Assembly (NCBI RefSeq): GCF_031323975.1
Contig: NZ_JAVIWS010000001.1
Location: 434,001 to 498,000 of the forward strand
DNA from: Escherichia ruysiae
GTDB taxonomy: Bacteria; Pseudomonadota; Gammaproteobacteria; Enterobacterales; Enterobacteriaceae
Length of the DNA: 64,000 nucleotides
Reading direction: 5' to 3'
Both the position numbers and the translations under genes were made by a program. The notes beneath the pieces were generated by a model that worked only from the letters and a program-made list of their open reading frames with translations, was not told the DNA's origin and made no database searches. Below are positions 19,942-28,478 of this stretch, piece after piece; position 1 is the first letter of the stretch; each line of letters begins with the position of its first letter.

Positions 19942-20787
19942 CTATTTCCCTGCCTCCGGATGTGTGTCGAACGCTGCCATCACCAGTGCCAGTTCATCCA
20001 CGGTAAACCCATGTTTCGCATCATCCACGCCCAGCCCAAATTGTTCCTGCATCACGGCATATAACGACGCCACATCCGATAGATTCCGCTGATCCACCGC
20101 GTGCCCATTTTCATAATGGGTGAAATGGAAATTGGTCAGCGTCAGCTTGCCACCGTCCGGCAAATGGCGGCACATCAACAGATGATGGCGAAAATGCGAC
20201 TGCGGCCAGTGCGCCGACCAGAAATTGCCCATCACATAATCACTTTGTTGCTGCTCGCAGAGATCAAAACGGTACATCGACTGCCAGTGCTGATGATGAT
20301 TAAACTGCAAAACCCAGTTATCACCCTCCTGCAACAACCGATACTCTCCGTGTGGCGTGGTTTGCGCGATATCCGGCACTAAACGGATTGGCGCGGTCAG
20401 CGTCTGACCACCAAAACCGACGTCGGCAATCCATTGTTCACCCTCCAGTTCTACTAACAACAGACGGTGCGTGCGCGGCGGCAACGATGGTGGGTTAGAT
20501 AACACCACGCGACCTAACAAACTGCGAACGTTAAATCCCAGCTCACGTAACACTCGCTCAAACACACCATTCTGCTCAAAACAGTAACCGCCACGTCGCG
20601 CAGTCACCAGCTTCTCTTCAAGCGATTGATCATCAAGCTGGATTTCTCTCGGCAGCAAAACGTCGAGATTTTCAAATGGAATAGTGCAATTGTGTTTCAG
20701 GTGTAATGCTCGTAGCGTATCGATATTGACCGCAGCAGCACCCGTCCAGCGAATACGGGCAAAATAGTGATTCAGAATGGGCGTCAT
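19942..20787 (-). CDS. nhoA: Arylamine N-acetyltransferase / N-hydroxyarylamine O-acetyltransferase
   Basis: The 281-residue enzyme transfers acetyl groups from acetyl-CoA to arylamines and N-hydroxyarylamines, the latter activating nitroaromatic mutagens. The catalytic triad is visible: Cys69 in RRGGYCFEQN, His107 in PPRTHRLL and Asp122 in WIADVGFGG. The start MTPILNHYFARI and total length match the known enzyme. It faces yddE across a REP element and diverges from yddH with a 174-base promoter region between them. Confidence 0.96.
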   Translation of the reverse strand: MTPILNHYFARIRWTGAAAVNIDTLRALHLKHNCTIPFENLDVLLPREIQLDDQSLEEKLVTARRGGYCFEQNGVFERVLRELGFNVRSLLGRVVLSNPPSLPPRTHRLLLVELEGEQWIADVGFGGQTLTAPIRLVPDIAQTTPHGEYRLLQEGDNWVLQFNHHQHWQSMYRFDLCEQQQSDYVMGNFWSAHWPQSHFRHHLLMCRHLPDGGKLTLTNFHFTHYENGHAVDQRNLSDVASLYAVMQEQFGLGVDDAKHGFTVDELALVMAAFDTHPEAGK

Positions 20788-20961
20788 CAGGCGTTTCCCT
20801 TAGTGGTTTTCTCAATTTATAACCTGGAATGGACGCCACACCGGCTATTTTGTGCGATCGCGGACAAGCATCACGTTCGCAAATCGCCAATCCCGTTAAT
20901 TTCGTTACTTATTGCGTTACGAGCTACGCTTTTAAAACCACTTTCTTAGCGAGGCGATACC

Positions 20962-21531
20962 GTGAGCCAATTTATTCCCGTTGAGTTGCATCATGCCAGC
21001 CGTCTGTTAAACCACGGCCCTACCGTCCTGATCACCAGTTTCGATGAGCAATCCCAGCGACGTAACATTATGGCTGCGGCCTGGTCGATGCCCGTGGAGT
21101 TCGAACCACCACGCGTGGCAATTGTGGTCGATAAATCGACATGGTCACGGGAGTTGATTGAACGTAGTGGCATGTTTGGCATTGTGATCCCAGGCGTCGC
21201 AGCAACAAACTGGACGTGGGCAGTGGGCAGCATTTCTGGGCGTGATGAAGATAAGTTTAACTGTTATGGCATTCCGGTTGTGAAAGGTCCGGTGCTTGGC
21301 TTGCCGGTGGTCGAAAAGAAATGTCTGGCATGGATGGAGTGCCGCTTGCTTCCCGCGACTTCTGCGCAAGAAAAATACGACACGCTGTTTGGCGAAGTGG
21401 TATCAGCAGCGGCAGACGCTCGTGTTTTTGTCGAAGGCCGCTGGCAATTTGATGACGATAAACTCAATACGCTACATCATTTAGGCGCTGGCACCTTTGT
21501 TACCAGCGGCAAGCGTGTTACGGCTGGTTAA
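20962..21531 (+). CDS. yddH: YddH, flavin reductase-like domain protein
   Basis: The 189-residue protein carries the FMN-binding split-barrel of the flavin reductase-like family. Family features are the RRNIMAAAWSMPVEFEPPRVAI segment, of which MAAAWSMPVEFEPP is diagnostic, and VVKGPVLGLPVVE further on. Such proteins bind FMN and reduce free flavin or act with monooxygenases; the E. coli role is not known to me. It diverges from nhoA and converges on pptA with 4 bases between the stops. Confidence 0.88.
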   Translation: MSQFIPVELHHASRLLNHGPTVLITSFDEQSQRRNIMAAAWSMPVEFEPPRVAIVVDKSTWSRELIERSGMFGIVIPGVAATNWTWAVGSISGRDEDKFNCYGIPVVKGPVLGLPVVEKKCLAWMECRLLPATSAQEKYDTLFGEVVSAAADARVFVEGRWQFDDDKLNTLHHLGAGTFVTSGKRVTAG

Positions 21532-21535
21532 GCAA

Positions 21536-21763
21536 TTACATGCTGTAACCGGGTTTCTTTATCAAAGTCTCCATTTGGGGCGCGATTTCGGCGTCCCAGA
21601 CAGCTTGCCACGATTCCGGTTGTATCTGGTGTAGGGCAATGCTTATCGAACTTTCTTTACTGTTCAGATGGCGAATAATGACGTCGGTAATCTCCGCCGC
21701 CAGTGCCGTTTTTTGTTGTTCATCCAGTTCACGGGGAAAACATTTAATGTCTATGTGCGGCAT
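21536..21763 (-). CDS. pptA: PptA, 4-oxalocrotonate tautomerase-family protein
   Basis: The 75-residue protein is a small tautomerase with the catalytic proline at position 2 after Met removal ([13 protein letters not shown]). The family interconverts enol and keto forms of pyruvate derivatives; the K-12 protein acts on phenylenolpyruvate. I recall the K-12 protein as 77 residues ending in MNA, so this copy ends two residues early at the same Met, which should not affect the active site. It converges on yddH almost end to end. In K-12 the rhsE block lies beyond it; here the sulfatase insert does. Confidence 0.9.
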   Translation of the reverse strand: MPHIDIKCFPRELDEQQKTALAAEITDVIIRHLNSKESSISIALHQIQPESWQAVWDAEIAPQMETLIKKPGYSM

Positions 21764-22074
21764 TGTTGTGCTCCTTTTTAAAGACTGCCAGCAAATTTAG
21801 CACAAGCCGAAAACGTCATGTGTTATTTGATGCGAAATGATGTGCGATATATACGCCGTCACTTTAATAACATACATATACTATTAGCTTCCGCGCCAAT
21901 AAGCACCCGTCCTGTAACATACAGAATCTATTCTTTATTTATTATCATATTAAGAAGATTCACGACATCCAGCTTGCTGATTTATTAATGCCAATTATAG
22001 TTATTCTTGCCCTCAATCATAATTTTCAATCGTAATATCCTTTCTTTTATAAAGTCTTTCTGGAGACACTTGCG
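21764..22074. other. Intergenic region before the alkylsulfatase
   Basis: An AT-rich stretch of 311 bases between pptA and the sulfatase gene, which diverge. It must hold both promoters. I see no coding frame and no recognisable remnant of the K-12 genes (ydcC, yncI, ydcD) that I recall at this place. The ribosome site of the sulfatase is CTGGAGACAC. Confidence 0.5.
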
Positions 22075-24051
22075 ATGCAGCTTAACCATATTGCTAAAAG
22101 TCTGCTAGTCATGGGATTATTCACAACAAGTTCACTTCCTCTCATCGCAGCAGAAGCGCCCAAAGAGGCCTCCGCTGCCACCCAACAAGCGAATAACGCA
22201 CTTTATAGTCAATTGCCGTTTTCCGATAACAGCGATTTTGCTGATGCTCATAAAGGTTTTATTGCTCCTTTACCTCAGGAAGTGATTAAGGGTGAACAAG
22301 GGAATGTAATCTGGAACCCACAGCAATATTCTTTTATCAAAGAAGGCGATAAAGCACCTGATACTGTCAATCCAAGTTTATGGCGTCAGGCGCAACTGAT
22401 AAATATCAGCGGCTTATTTGAAGTGACTGAAGGCGTCTATCAGATTCGCAATCTCGATTTATCAAATATGACCATCATTGAAGGTAAAGAAGGTATTACC
22501 GTTGTTGATCCACTGGTTTCAGCAGAAACAGCTAAAGTTGGCATGGATCTTTATTATAAAAATCGCGGTCAAAAACCAGTGGTGGCGGTTATCTACACGC
22601 ACAGTCATGTCGATCACTACGGCGGCGTTCGCGGTGTGGTTGATGAAGCTGACGTTAAGTCAGGAAAAACAAAAATTTATGCGCCAGCCGGATTTTTAGA
22701 AGAGGCTGTTTCAGAAAATATTATGGCTGGCAATGTAATGAGCCGTCGAGCCAGTTATATGTACGGTAATTTGTTGAAACCTGATGCTAAAGGTCAGGTC
22801 GGCGCTGGGCTGGGAACAACGACCTCAGCCGGAACGGTTACATTGATTGCCCCTACCAACTACATCACCAAAACCGGACAAAAAGAGACTATCGACGGGC
22901 TGACCTATGATTTTTTGATGGCGCCCGGTTCCGAAGCACCTTCCGAAATGCTGTGGTTTATTGAAGAAAAGAAACTGATCGAAACCGCAGAAGATGTCAC
23001 GCACACCCTCCACAACACCTATTCTCTGCGTGGTGCCAAAATTCGTCAACCTCTCCCGTGGTCTAAATACATCAACGAAGCCCTCAATCTGTGGGGCGAT
23101 AAAGCGGAGATTATTCTTGCCCAGCATCACTGGCCAACCTGGGGTAACGATAACGTTGTCAAACTGCTAAAAAGCCAACGCGATTTGTACCGTTATATCA
23201 ACGATCAAACGCTACGCATGGCGAATCAGGGGCTGACTCGTGATGAAATTGCCGCAAACTTCAAATTGCCCTCTTCACTTGCTAACACCTGGGCGAATCG
23301 CGGTTATTACGGTTCAGTGAGCCATGATGTGAAAGCAACTTATGTGCTTTATCTTGGCTGGTTTGATGGTAACCCCGCGACTCTTGATGAACTGCCACCA
23401 GAAGAAGCCGCTAAAAAATTCGTGGAGTATATGGGCGGTGCTGATGCCATTTTACAAAAAGCCAAACAGGATTATGACCAGGGAAATTTCCGCTGGGTTG
23501 CCCAGGTTGTCAGTAAGGTGGTGTTTGCCGATCCAAACAACCAGGCTGCAAGGAATCTGGAAGCCGATGCGCTTGAACAGTTAGGCTACCAGGCCGAATC
23601 CGGGCCGTGGCGTAATTTTTATCTCACTGGCGCACAGGAATTACGCAATGGTGTGCAAAAACTGCCTACGCCAAATACAGCCAGTCCTGACACCGTTCGT
23701 GCCATGACGCCGGAAATGTTCTTTGATTATCTTGCTGTGCATATAAATGGCGAGAAAGCGGCAGACGCTAAAGCAGTATTGAATTTTGATTTCGGTGAAG
23801 ATGGCGGCACTTATAAAGTGGAACTGGAGAACGGTGTGCTCAATCACACGGCTGATACGCAAGCCTCTGACGCCGATGCGACTATCACCCTCTCCCGCGA
23901 TGTCCTGAATAAAATCATCCTGAAGGAAGAGACATTAAAAGAAGCCACGGATAAAGGCGAAGTAAAAATCACTGGAAATGAGGAAAAACTCAACGAACTG
24001 TTAGGTTATATGGACAACTTTGAATTCTGGTTCAATATTGTAACGCCATAA
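22075..24051 (+). CDS. Periplasmic alkyl/aryl sulfatase, metallo-beta-lactamase type
   Basis: The 658-residue protein resembles SdsA1 and E. coli YjcS, which hydrolyse linear alkyl sulfates. A signal peptide (residues 1-26, ending in LPLIAA) sends it to the periplasm. Zinc ligands are seen at His176, His178, Asp180 and His181 (THSHVDHYGG), with Glu287, Glu306 and His351 at the spacing of SdsA1. A dimerisation domain follows, then a C-terminal SCP2-like domain (about 530-655). It is a second, clearly different copy of YjcS, not a K-12 gene at this place. A terminator-like hairpin lies between it and the diguanylate cyclase gene. Confidence 0.88.
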   Translation: MQLNHIAKSLLVMGLFTTSSLPLIAAEAPKEASAATQQANNALYSQLPFSDNSDFADAHKGFIAPLPQEVIKGEQGNVIWNPQQYSFIKEGDKAPDTVNPSLWRQAQLINISGLFEVTEGVYQIRNLDLSNMTIIEGKEGITVVDPLVSAETAKVGMDLYYKNRGQKPVVAVIYTHSHVDHYGGVRGVVDEADVKSGKTKIYAPAGFLEEAVSENIMAGNVMSRRASYMYGNLLKPDAKGQVGAGLGTTTSAGTVTLIAPTNYITKTGQKETIDGLTYDFLMAPGSEAPSEMLWFIEEKKLIETAEDVTHTLHNTYSLRGAKIRQPLPWSKYINEALNLWGDKAEIILAQHHWPTWGNDNVVKLLKSQRDLYRYINDQTLRMANQGLTRDEIAANFKLPSSLANTWANRGYYGSVSHDVKATYVLYLGWFDGNPATLDELPPEEAAKKFVEYMGGADAILQKAKQDYDQGNFRWVAQVVSKVVFADPNNQAARNLEADALEQLGYQAESGPWRNFYLTGAQELRNGVQKLPTPNTASPDTVRAMTPEMFFDYLAVHINGEKAADAKAVLNFDFGEDGGTYKVELENGVLNHTADTQASDADATITLSRDVLNKIILKEETLKEATDKGEVKITGNEEKLNELLGYMDNFEFWFNIVTP

Positions 24052-24065
24052 TTTTCGTGTAAGTC

Positions 24066-24086
24066 GGGCAGGTTCCCTGCCCTTTT
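24066..24086 (+). terminator. Hairpin with U-tract between the sulfatase and diguanylate cyclase genes
   Basis: GGGCAGG pairs with CCTGCCC around a 3-base loop, followed by TTTT. Lying 15 bases after the sulfatase stop and 17 before the next start, it should end or attenuate transcription between the two genes. Confidence 0.75.
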
Positions 24087-24102
24087 GGGGTTATAAACAA
24101 AC

Positions 24103-25206
24103 ATGTATTCTGACAAAAGAAAACACCCTCATTATTCATGGAAAAACCGCCAGGATATGGTTATTCGCGGTATGGCGATTAGCCTGCCGTGGTTTGCGTT
24201 GATTAACATCAGTTTTTCATCGTTGGTTTTGCTTCGAGGGGTATTGTTTAATGAAGGCACGACTCCATGGTTTAATGAGAAAAATCTTGTACATACGATT
24301 GATATTTCATCATTAGGTATTCTGCTAATCAGTGGTCTTTTATTAGTTAGCCCACGCAACAAAGTACAGTACATTCAGCAGTTATTGGTTATTCTAAGCC
24401 TACTATGGTCATGGTGTTGTTTTTATTTTATTGCACACTGGACGCTGCCTTTTGCATATCCACTGTGCGTATTACTAATGCTTAGTGCCGTTGTTGCGCT
24501 ATATTTCCACACCCCATCACTCCTCGCATTTGTCATTCCATTATGGTTTACCATCCCGTTAGCCAGTCTTGTGCTCAATCAGTATGTGAATATTCATTTC
24601 GCTGTTATCTGGAGCATTTTTTCACTGGCTCTCTATGGCGGACGTTTTATTTTGTTGCGTTGGTTTGAAGAAGCATGGCAACAAAATAAGTACAACAACC
24701 AGTTGATTCATCGCCTCGATGCATTAGCTCATCGCGATCCCTTAACTGGAGTGGCAAACCGACGAGCGTTGGATAGTATTTTACGCGATGCCGTCGAACA
24801 AAAGACGTCGTTCGTTTTAATTATGCTGGATGTCGATTTTTTTAAACGCTACAACGACACTTATGGGCACCCCGCTGGCGATCGTTGTCTGATACAAGTT
24901 GCCAACGCACTGCAACGTGCAATTCGCCAGCCCGAAGATGTAGTTACGCGCTATGGCGGTGAAGAGTTTGCCATTATTCTTTTCAATGCGGGCTTGCAGG
25001 AAGCCGAAGCGATAGCAGCCAGAGTTAAGCAAGAACTTAAACTGGCGGCTATCCCGCATCAGGCATCTGCTGTTAGTGCATTTGTTACGGTTAGTCAGGG
25101 GATTGCCTGTTCTGCTCCTGCAAAAACGGCTGAACAAATAGTTGCTGATGCCGATGCCGCGTTATATCGGGCGAAAGAAAATGGGCGAAATCGGTGGGCT
25201 AAATAA
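24103..25206 (+). CDS. Membrane diguanylate cyclase with C-terminal GGDEF domain
   Basis: The 367-residue protein has an N-terminal membrane sensor of about six helices (residues 23-190) and a GGDEF domain (about 205-365). GGDEF enzymes condense two GTP into cyclic di-GMP, promoting biofilm over motility. The domain starts with DPLTGVANRRALD; the metal-binding Asp is in LDVDFFKRYNDTYGH; the active motif is GGEEF at 285-289, so activity is expected. The inhibitory site position reads QPED instead of RxxD, with an Arg one place early. I do not recognise it as a K-12 cyclase. Its 3' end abuts a yncG remnant, marking an insertion junction. Confidence 0.88.
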   Translation: MYSDKRKHPHYSWKNRQDMVIRGMAISLPWFALINISFSSLVLLRGVLFNEGTTPWFNEKNLVHTIDISSLGILLISGLLLVSPRNKVQYIQQLLVILSLLWSWCCFYFIAHWTLPFAYPLCVLLMLSAVVALYFHTPSLLAFVIPLWFTIPLASLVLNQYVNIHFAVIWSIFSLALYGGRFILLRWFEEAWQQNKYNNQLIHRLDALAHRDPLTGVANRRALDSILRDAVEQKTSFVLIMLDVDFFKRYNDTYGHPAGDRCLIQVANALQRAIRQPEDVVTRYGGEEFAIILFNAGLQEAEAIAARVKQELKLAAIPHQASAVSAFVTVSQGIACSAPAKTAEQIVADADAALYRAKENGRNRWAK

Positions 25207-25212
25207 CTCTAT

Positions 25213-25298
25213 TCCGCTGACATCAACAAACTTATAGGGAATATCAGCCAAAGTCAGCATCAGTTCACTCATGGTGGAACCCCATACACCTTAATCAT
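25213..25298 (-). pseudogene. yncG: yncG remnant (5' end of a glutathione S-transferase gene)
   Basis: On the minus strand the DNA encodes MIKVYGVP in one frame, then WGSTMSELMLTLADIPYKFVDVSG after a frame change. This matches the first ~30 residues of K-12 YncG, a glutathione S-transferase homologue that diverges from ansP. The frame break sits where TGGGGTTCC, inferred to occur twice in the intact gene, now occurs once: a 13-base deletion. All sequence beyond about codon 30 is missing and the diguanylate cyclase gene begins there. The remnant shows the ancestral gene order and the right-hand edge of the replacement. Confidence 0.8.
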
Positions 25299-25564
25299 AT
25301 TTCCCCCACACAGCGTTAAAGCTTAAGTGTAGGTCAGTAAACAGGGCGGCCAGGACTAAGATTTGTCATTTTTTCAGCAATCCTTTTAATCCCCACTCAA
25401 CTTGTAAGGGGATATTTTGCATCGTTTATCGATAACAGGTAGGATGCTGCGCCGATAGTTTTATACCCATAAAGAATAATGGTAATAACTGTCATCGCCA
25501 GGATGAATAAACATTGTTCATGGCGGCTTATAAGACTTTTTCAACGAAGCAATCAGGGAGAGCA
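25299..25564 (+). promoter_or_regulatory. Region upstream of ansP
   Basis: The 266 bases before ansP hold no gene. There is a short inverted repeat about 50 bases before the start (CGCCAGGATGAA and TTCATGGCG) and a clear ribosome site (CAGGGAGAG). The promoter is not assigned. Together with the yncG remnant this makes up the 358 bases between the cyclase gene and ansP. Confidence 0.4.
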
Positions 25565-27064
25565 ATGAGTAAACACGACACCGACACTTCAGATCAACAC
25601 GCCGCGAAACGCCGCTGGCTTAATGCCCATGAAGAGGGTTATCACAAAGCGATGGGTAATCGCCAGGTGCAGATGATCGCCATTGGCGGCGCGATTGGGA
25701 CTGGTTTGTTTTTAGGCGCGGGTGCCCGACTGCAAATGGCCGGCCCGGCACTGGCACTGGTCTATTTAATCTGCGGCCTGTTTTCGTTTTTTATTTTGCG
25801 TGCGTTGGGTGAGTTGGTATTACATCGCCCTTCCAGTGGTAGTTTTGTCTCTTATGCGCGTGAATTTTTGGGAGAGAAAGCCGCTTATGTTGCCGGCTGG
25901 ATGTACTTCATCAACTGGGCGATGACCGGGATTGTCGATATCACCGCCGTCGCACTGTATATGCATTACTGGGGCGCGTTTGGCGGCGTGCCGCAATGGG
26001 TATTTGCGCTCGCTGCGCTGACCATCGTTGGCACCATGAATATGATTGGTGTGAAATGGTTCGCAGAGATGGAGTTCTGGTTTGCGCTGATTAAAGTGCT
26101 CGCCATTGTGACCTTTTTGGTCGTGGGTACAGTGTTCCTCGGTAGCGGTCAGCCGCTGGATGGCAACACCACTGGCTTTCATTTAATTACCGATAATGGC
26201 GGATTCTTCCCGCACGGTTTGCTGCCTGCGCTGGTGTTAATTCAGGGCGTGGTATTTGCTTTTGCCTCCATCGAAATGGTCGGCACTGCCGCCGGAGAAT
26301 GTAAAGATCCGCAGACTATGGTGCCAAAAGCAATTAACAGCGTGATTTGGCGTATTGGCCTGTTTTATGTCGGTTCCGTGGTGTTGCTAGTTATGTTATT
26401 GCCGTGGAGTGCGTATCAGGCCGGTCAAAGTCCTTTTGTGACCTTCTTCTCTAAACTCGGTGTGCCGTACATTGGTAGCATCATGAATATTGTGGTATTG
26501 ACCGCTGCCCTCTCCAGCCTGAACTCTGGTCTGTACTGCACCGGGCGTATTCTGCGCTCGATGGCGATGGGCGGATCTGCGCCGGGTTTTATGGCGAAAA
26601 TGAGTCGCCAGCATGTGCCGTATGCCGGGATTCTGGCGACGCTGGTTGTGTATGTCGTTGGCGTATTCCTCAATTATCTGGTGCCGTCGCGCGTATTTGA
26701 GATTGTCCTGAACTTCGCGTCATTGGGAATTATCGCCTCGTGGGCGTTTATCATTGTTTGTCAGATGCGCCTGCGTAAAGCCATCAAAGAAGGTAAAGCG
26801 GCAGATGTCAGTTTTAAACTGCCTGGCGCGCCCTTCACTTCCTGGCTGACATTACTGTTTTTACTGAGTGTTCTTGTGCTGATGGCGTTCGATTACCCGA
26901 ACGGGACTTATACCATCGCGGCGCTGCCGATTATCGGTATTCTGCTGGTTATAGGCTGGTTTGGTGTGCGCAAACGCGTTGCTGAAATTCACAGCACTGC
27001 GCCAGTCGTCAAGGAAGATGAAGAACAACAGGAAATTGTGTTTAAGCCTGAAACGGCGAGTTAA
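25565..27064 (+). CDS. ansP: AnsP, L-asparagine permease
   Basis: The 499-residue inner-membrane protein belongs to the amino acid transporter family of the APC superfamily, with 12 predicted helices. The family signature is the first helix IAIGGAIGTGLFLGAG near residue 40. It brings in L-asparagine with protons. The start MSKHDTDTSDQHAAKRRW, with a strong ribosome site, was preferred over an in-frame ATG 51 bases upstream. A terminator follows. It is flanked by the yncG remnant on one side and the convergent yncE on the other. Confidence 0.96.
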   Translation: MSKHDTDTSDQHAAKRRWLNAHEEGYHKAMGNRQVQMIAIGGAIGTGLFLGAGARLQMAGPALALVYLICGLFSFFILRALGELVLHRPSSGSFVSYAREFLGEKAAYVAGWMYFINWAMTGIVDITAVALYMHYWGAFGGVPQWVFALAALTIVGTMNMIGVKWFAEMEFWFALIKVLAIVTFLVVGTVFLGSGQPLDGNTTGFHLITDNGGFFPHGLLPALVLIQGVVFAFASIEMVGTAAGECKDPQTMVPKAINSVIWRIGLFYVGSVVLLVMLLPWSAYQAGQSPFVTFFSKLGVPYIGSIMNIVVLTAALSSLNSGLYCTGRILRSMAMGGSAPGFMAKMSRQHVPYAGILATLVVYVVGVFLNYLVPSRVFEIVLNFASLGIIASWAFIIVCQMRLRKAIKEGKAADVSFKLPGAPFTSWLTLLFLLSVLVLMAFDYPNGTYTIAALPIIGILLVIGWFGVRKRVAEIHSTAPVVKEDEEQQEIVFKPETAS

Positions 27065-27072
27065 TTGCAAAA

Positions 27073-27095
27073 TTGCCCGGCTACGTGCCGGGCAA
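27073..27095 (+). terminator. Hairpin after ansP
   Basis: TTGCCCGG pairs with CCGGGCAA around a 7-base loop, 8 bases after the ansP stop. The flanking AT-rich bases give weak U-runs in both directions, so it may also serve the convergent yncE. A partial REP-like GCCGGATGCGGCGTGATAA follows at about 27118. Confidence 0.65.
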
Positions 27096-27176
27096 ATTCA
27101 AATTACTGACGAAGGTGCCGGATGCGGCGTGATAAAAGTCAGGCAAGTCACTCCATTTTCACCCTCGCCATATCTA

Positions 27177-28238
27177 TTACAGCGCAATACGAATCACATC
27201 GTCCGGCTGAGTGGCTTCTTGCTGTTTAGTCGATTTTTGCTTCACGCTGACATACAGCGTTTTGCCATCGGCAGAAAGCGCCAGGCTGTTAGGATGGGTC
27301 GGCGTGTCGAACGTTTTCACCACTTTGTAGTTTTTCGCGTCAATCACACTGACTTTACCCGCCTGCCGATGCGTCACATAGGCTTCATTACGCGCCGGGT
27401 TAAACAACACAGCCAGGGATTCCGGTGCTGCTACCTTCGCCAGAATATTGCCGTTACGGGTATCGACCACCAGCACTTCTGCCGCTTTGGAGTCAGTGAT
27501 AAACGCTCGCTGGTTGGCAGTATCGAGACTGATGTTGATAAAGAAATGCTCTTTGCCATCATCCAGCAGCTTTTTACGGCTCAGGATTTTGTTGTCGGCA
27601 GTGTCAATGGTAATCAGTTCACCATCGGCGTTAGTGGTATAGAGACGTTTGCCTTTGCTATCCAGCGCCAGGCCGGTGCTCATTTTACCGGTGTTCTGGA
27701 TGGCGGTTTTCAGTTTGATATTCTCGCCATCAACCACCCAAATCACACTCTCTTTCCCAATACCGCTGATGTAAACAGTGTTCGTGGCATCGTCAGCAAC
27801 CAGCTCACGTGGCTGCAGCGGACGCACCTCTTCTGTACGTTTGCGATCGTCCAGCACCAGACGCCCTTTCACTTCGCCCGTTTTGGCATCAATTGCCGTG
27901 ACCGCACTGTTTACTGTGTTACCAAACCACAGCGTTTGCGTCGCGTTGTTGATAGTGGCACCAAACGGCTTGAGATCGTTATGGATCGCCTGAGTGACTT
28001 CCAGAGTCACCGGATCGAGACGATAAACCACACCGCCTTTGTCCAGTTTGCGGCTTTGCGAAGTGGCGAGCCACAGCGCGTTTTCTTGCTGGCTATAAGC
28101 CATTTCGTAGGCACCTTTACCTACCGCTTTACGCAGCATTTCTTCTGCGGCCTGCGTACTGAATGATGAAGCAACAAGCAATGAACCTAACAGTAATGAA
28201 CCACGCAGGCGCGATGAAAACAGATGACGTAAATGCAT
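27177..28238 (-). CDS. yncE: YncE, periplasmic seven-bladed beta-propeller protein
   Basis: The 353-residue protein has a signal peptide (about 1-30, ending in FSTQAAEE) and a run of YVTN-type propeller repeats, for example NGNILAKVAAPESLAVLFNP and TFDTPTHPNSLALSADGKTL. It is secreted to the periplasm; its exact role is not settled, though DNA binding and iron-responsive expression have been reported. It diverges from yncD with a Fur-box match in the gap, so the two are probably controlled together by iron. Confidence 0.94.
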   Translation of the reverse strand: MHLRHLFSSRLRGSLLLGSLLVASSFSTQAAEEMLRKAVGKGAYEMAYSQQENALWLATSQSRKLDKGGVVYRLDPVTLEVTQAIHNDLKPFGATINNATQTLWFGNTVNSAVTAIDAKTGEVKGRLVLDDRKRTEEVRPLQPRELVADDATNTVYISGIGKESVIWVVDGENIKLKTAIQNTGKMSTGLALDSKGKRLYTTNADGELITIDTADNKILSRKKLLDDGKEHFFINISLDTANQRAFITDSKAAEVLVVDTRNGNILAKVAAPESLAVLFNPARNEAYVTHRQAGKVSVIDAKNYKVVKTFDTPTHPNSLALSADGKTLYVSVKQKSTKQQEATQPDDVIRIAL

Positions 28239-28321
28239 GACGACTCCCTTTGATGAACCGATTTATAGCTGCTTCACAATGCTTCGTTGAGCATAATCTT
28301 CGTTACGCCCTTGTTATAAAT

Positions 28322-28340
28322 GGGAATGGTAATCATTATT
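28322..28340. promoter_or_regulatory. Fur-box candidate between yncE and yncD
   Basis: GGGAATGGTAATCATTATT matches 15 of 19 positions of the Fur consensus (GATAATGATAATCATTATC). It sits between divergent yncE and yncD, one encoding a TonB receptor, which is where Fur usually binds. The match is seen; repression by Fur is inferred from the family. Confidence 0.75.
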
Positions 28341-28478
28341 TTCTCAAATGTGGAGCATTTCTTGTTGTTACGACTACAATTTTCTCAATTGATTAACGTA
28401 TTGTGCCGTTTCGTTTTCCATAAATTTACAAGTTTATTACCATTGAAGCGTTTTCCCATTCTTAACCTGGCTTTTTTC

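Noticed and set aside
24103..25206. Identity with DgcX of O104:H4 or K-12 AdrA
   Set aside because: I recall dgcX at a different locus, and the membrane part does not resemble AdrA; without a search I leave the gene unnamed.
25162..25272. 36-codon minus-strand ORF starting MSELMLTLADIPYK
   Set aside because: It overlaps the cyclase 3' end and its start codon is an internal codon of the yncG remnant; it is a fragment, not a gene.
26961..28166. 401-codon plus-strand open frame
   Set aside because: It lies antisense to yncE, whose minus-strand product has a signal peptide and propeller repeats. The plus-strand translation has no family features and the frame begins inside ansP.
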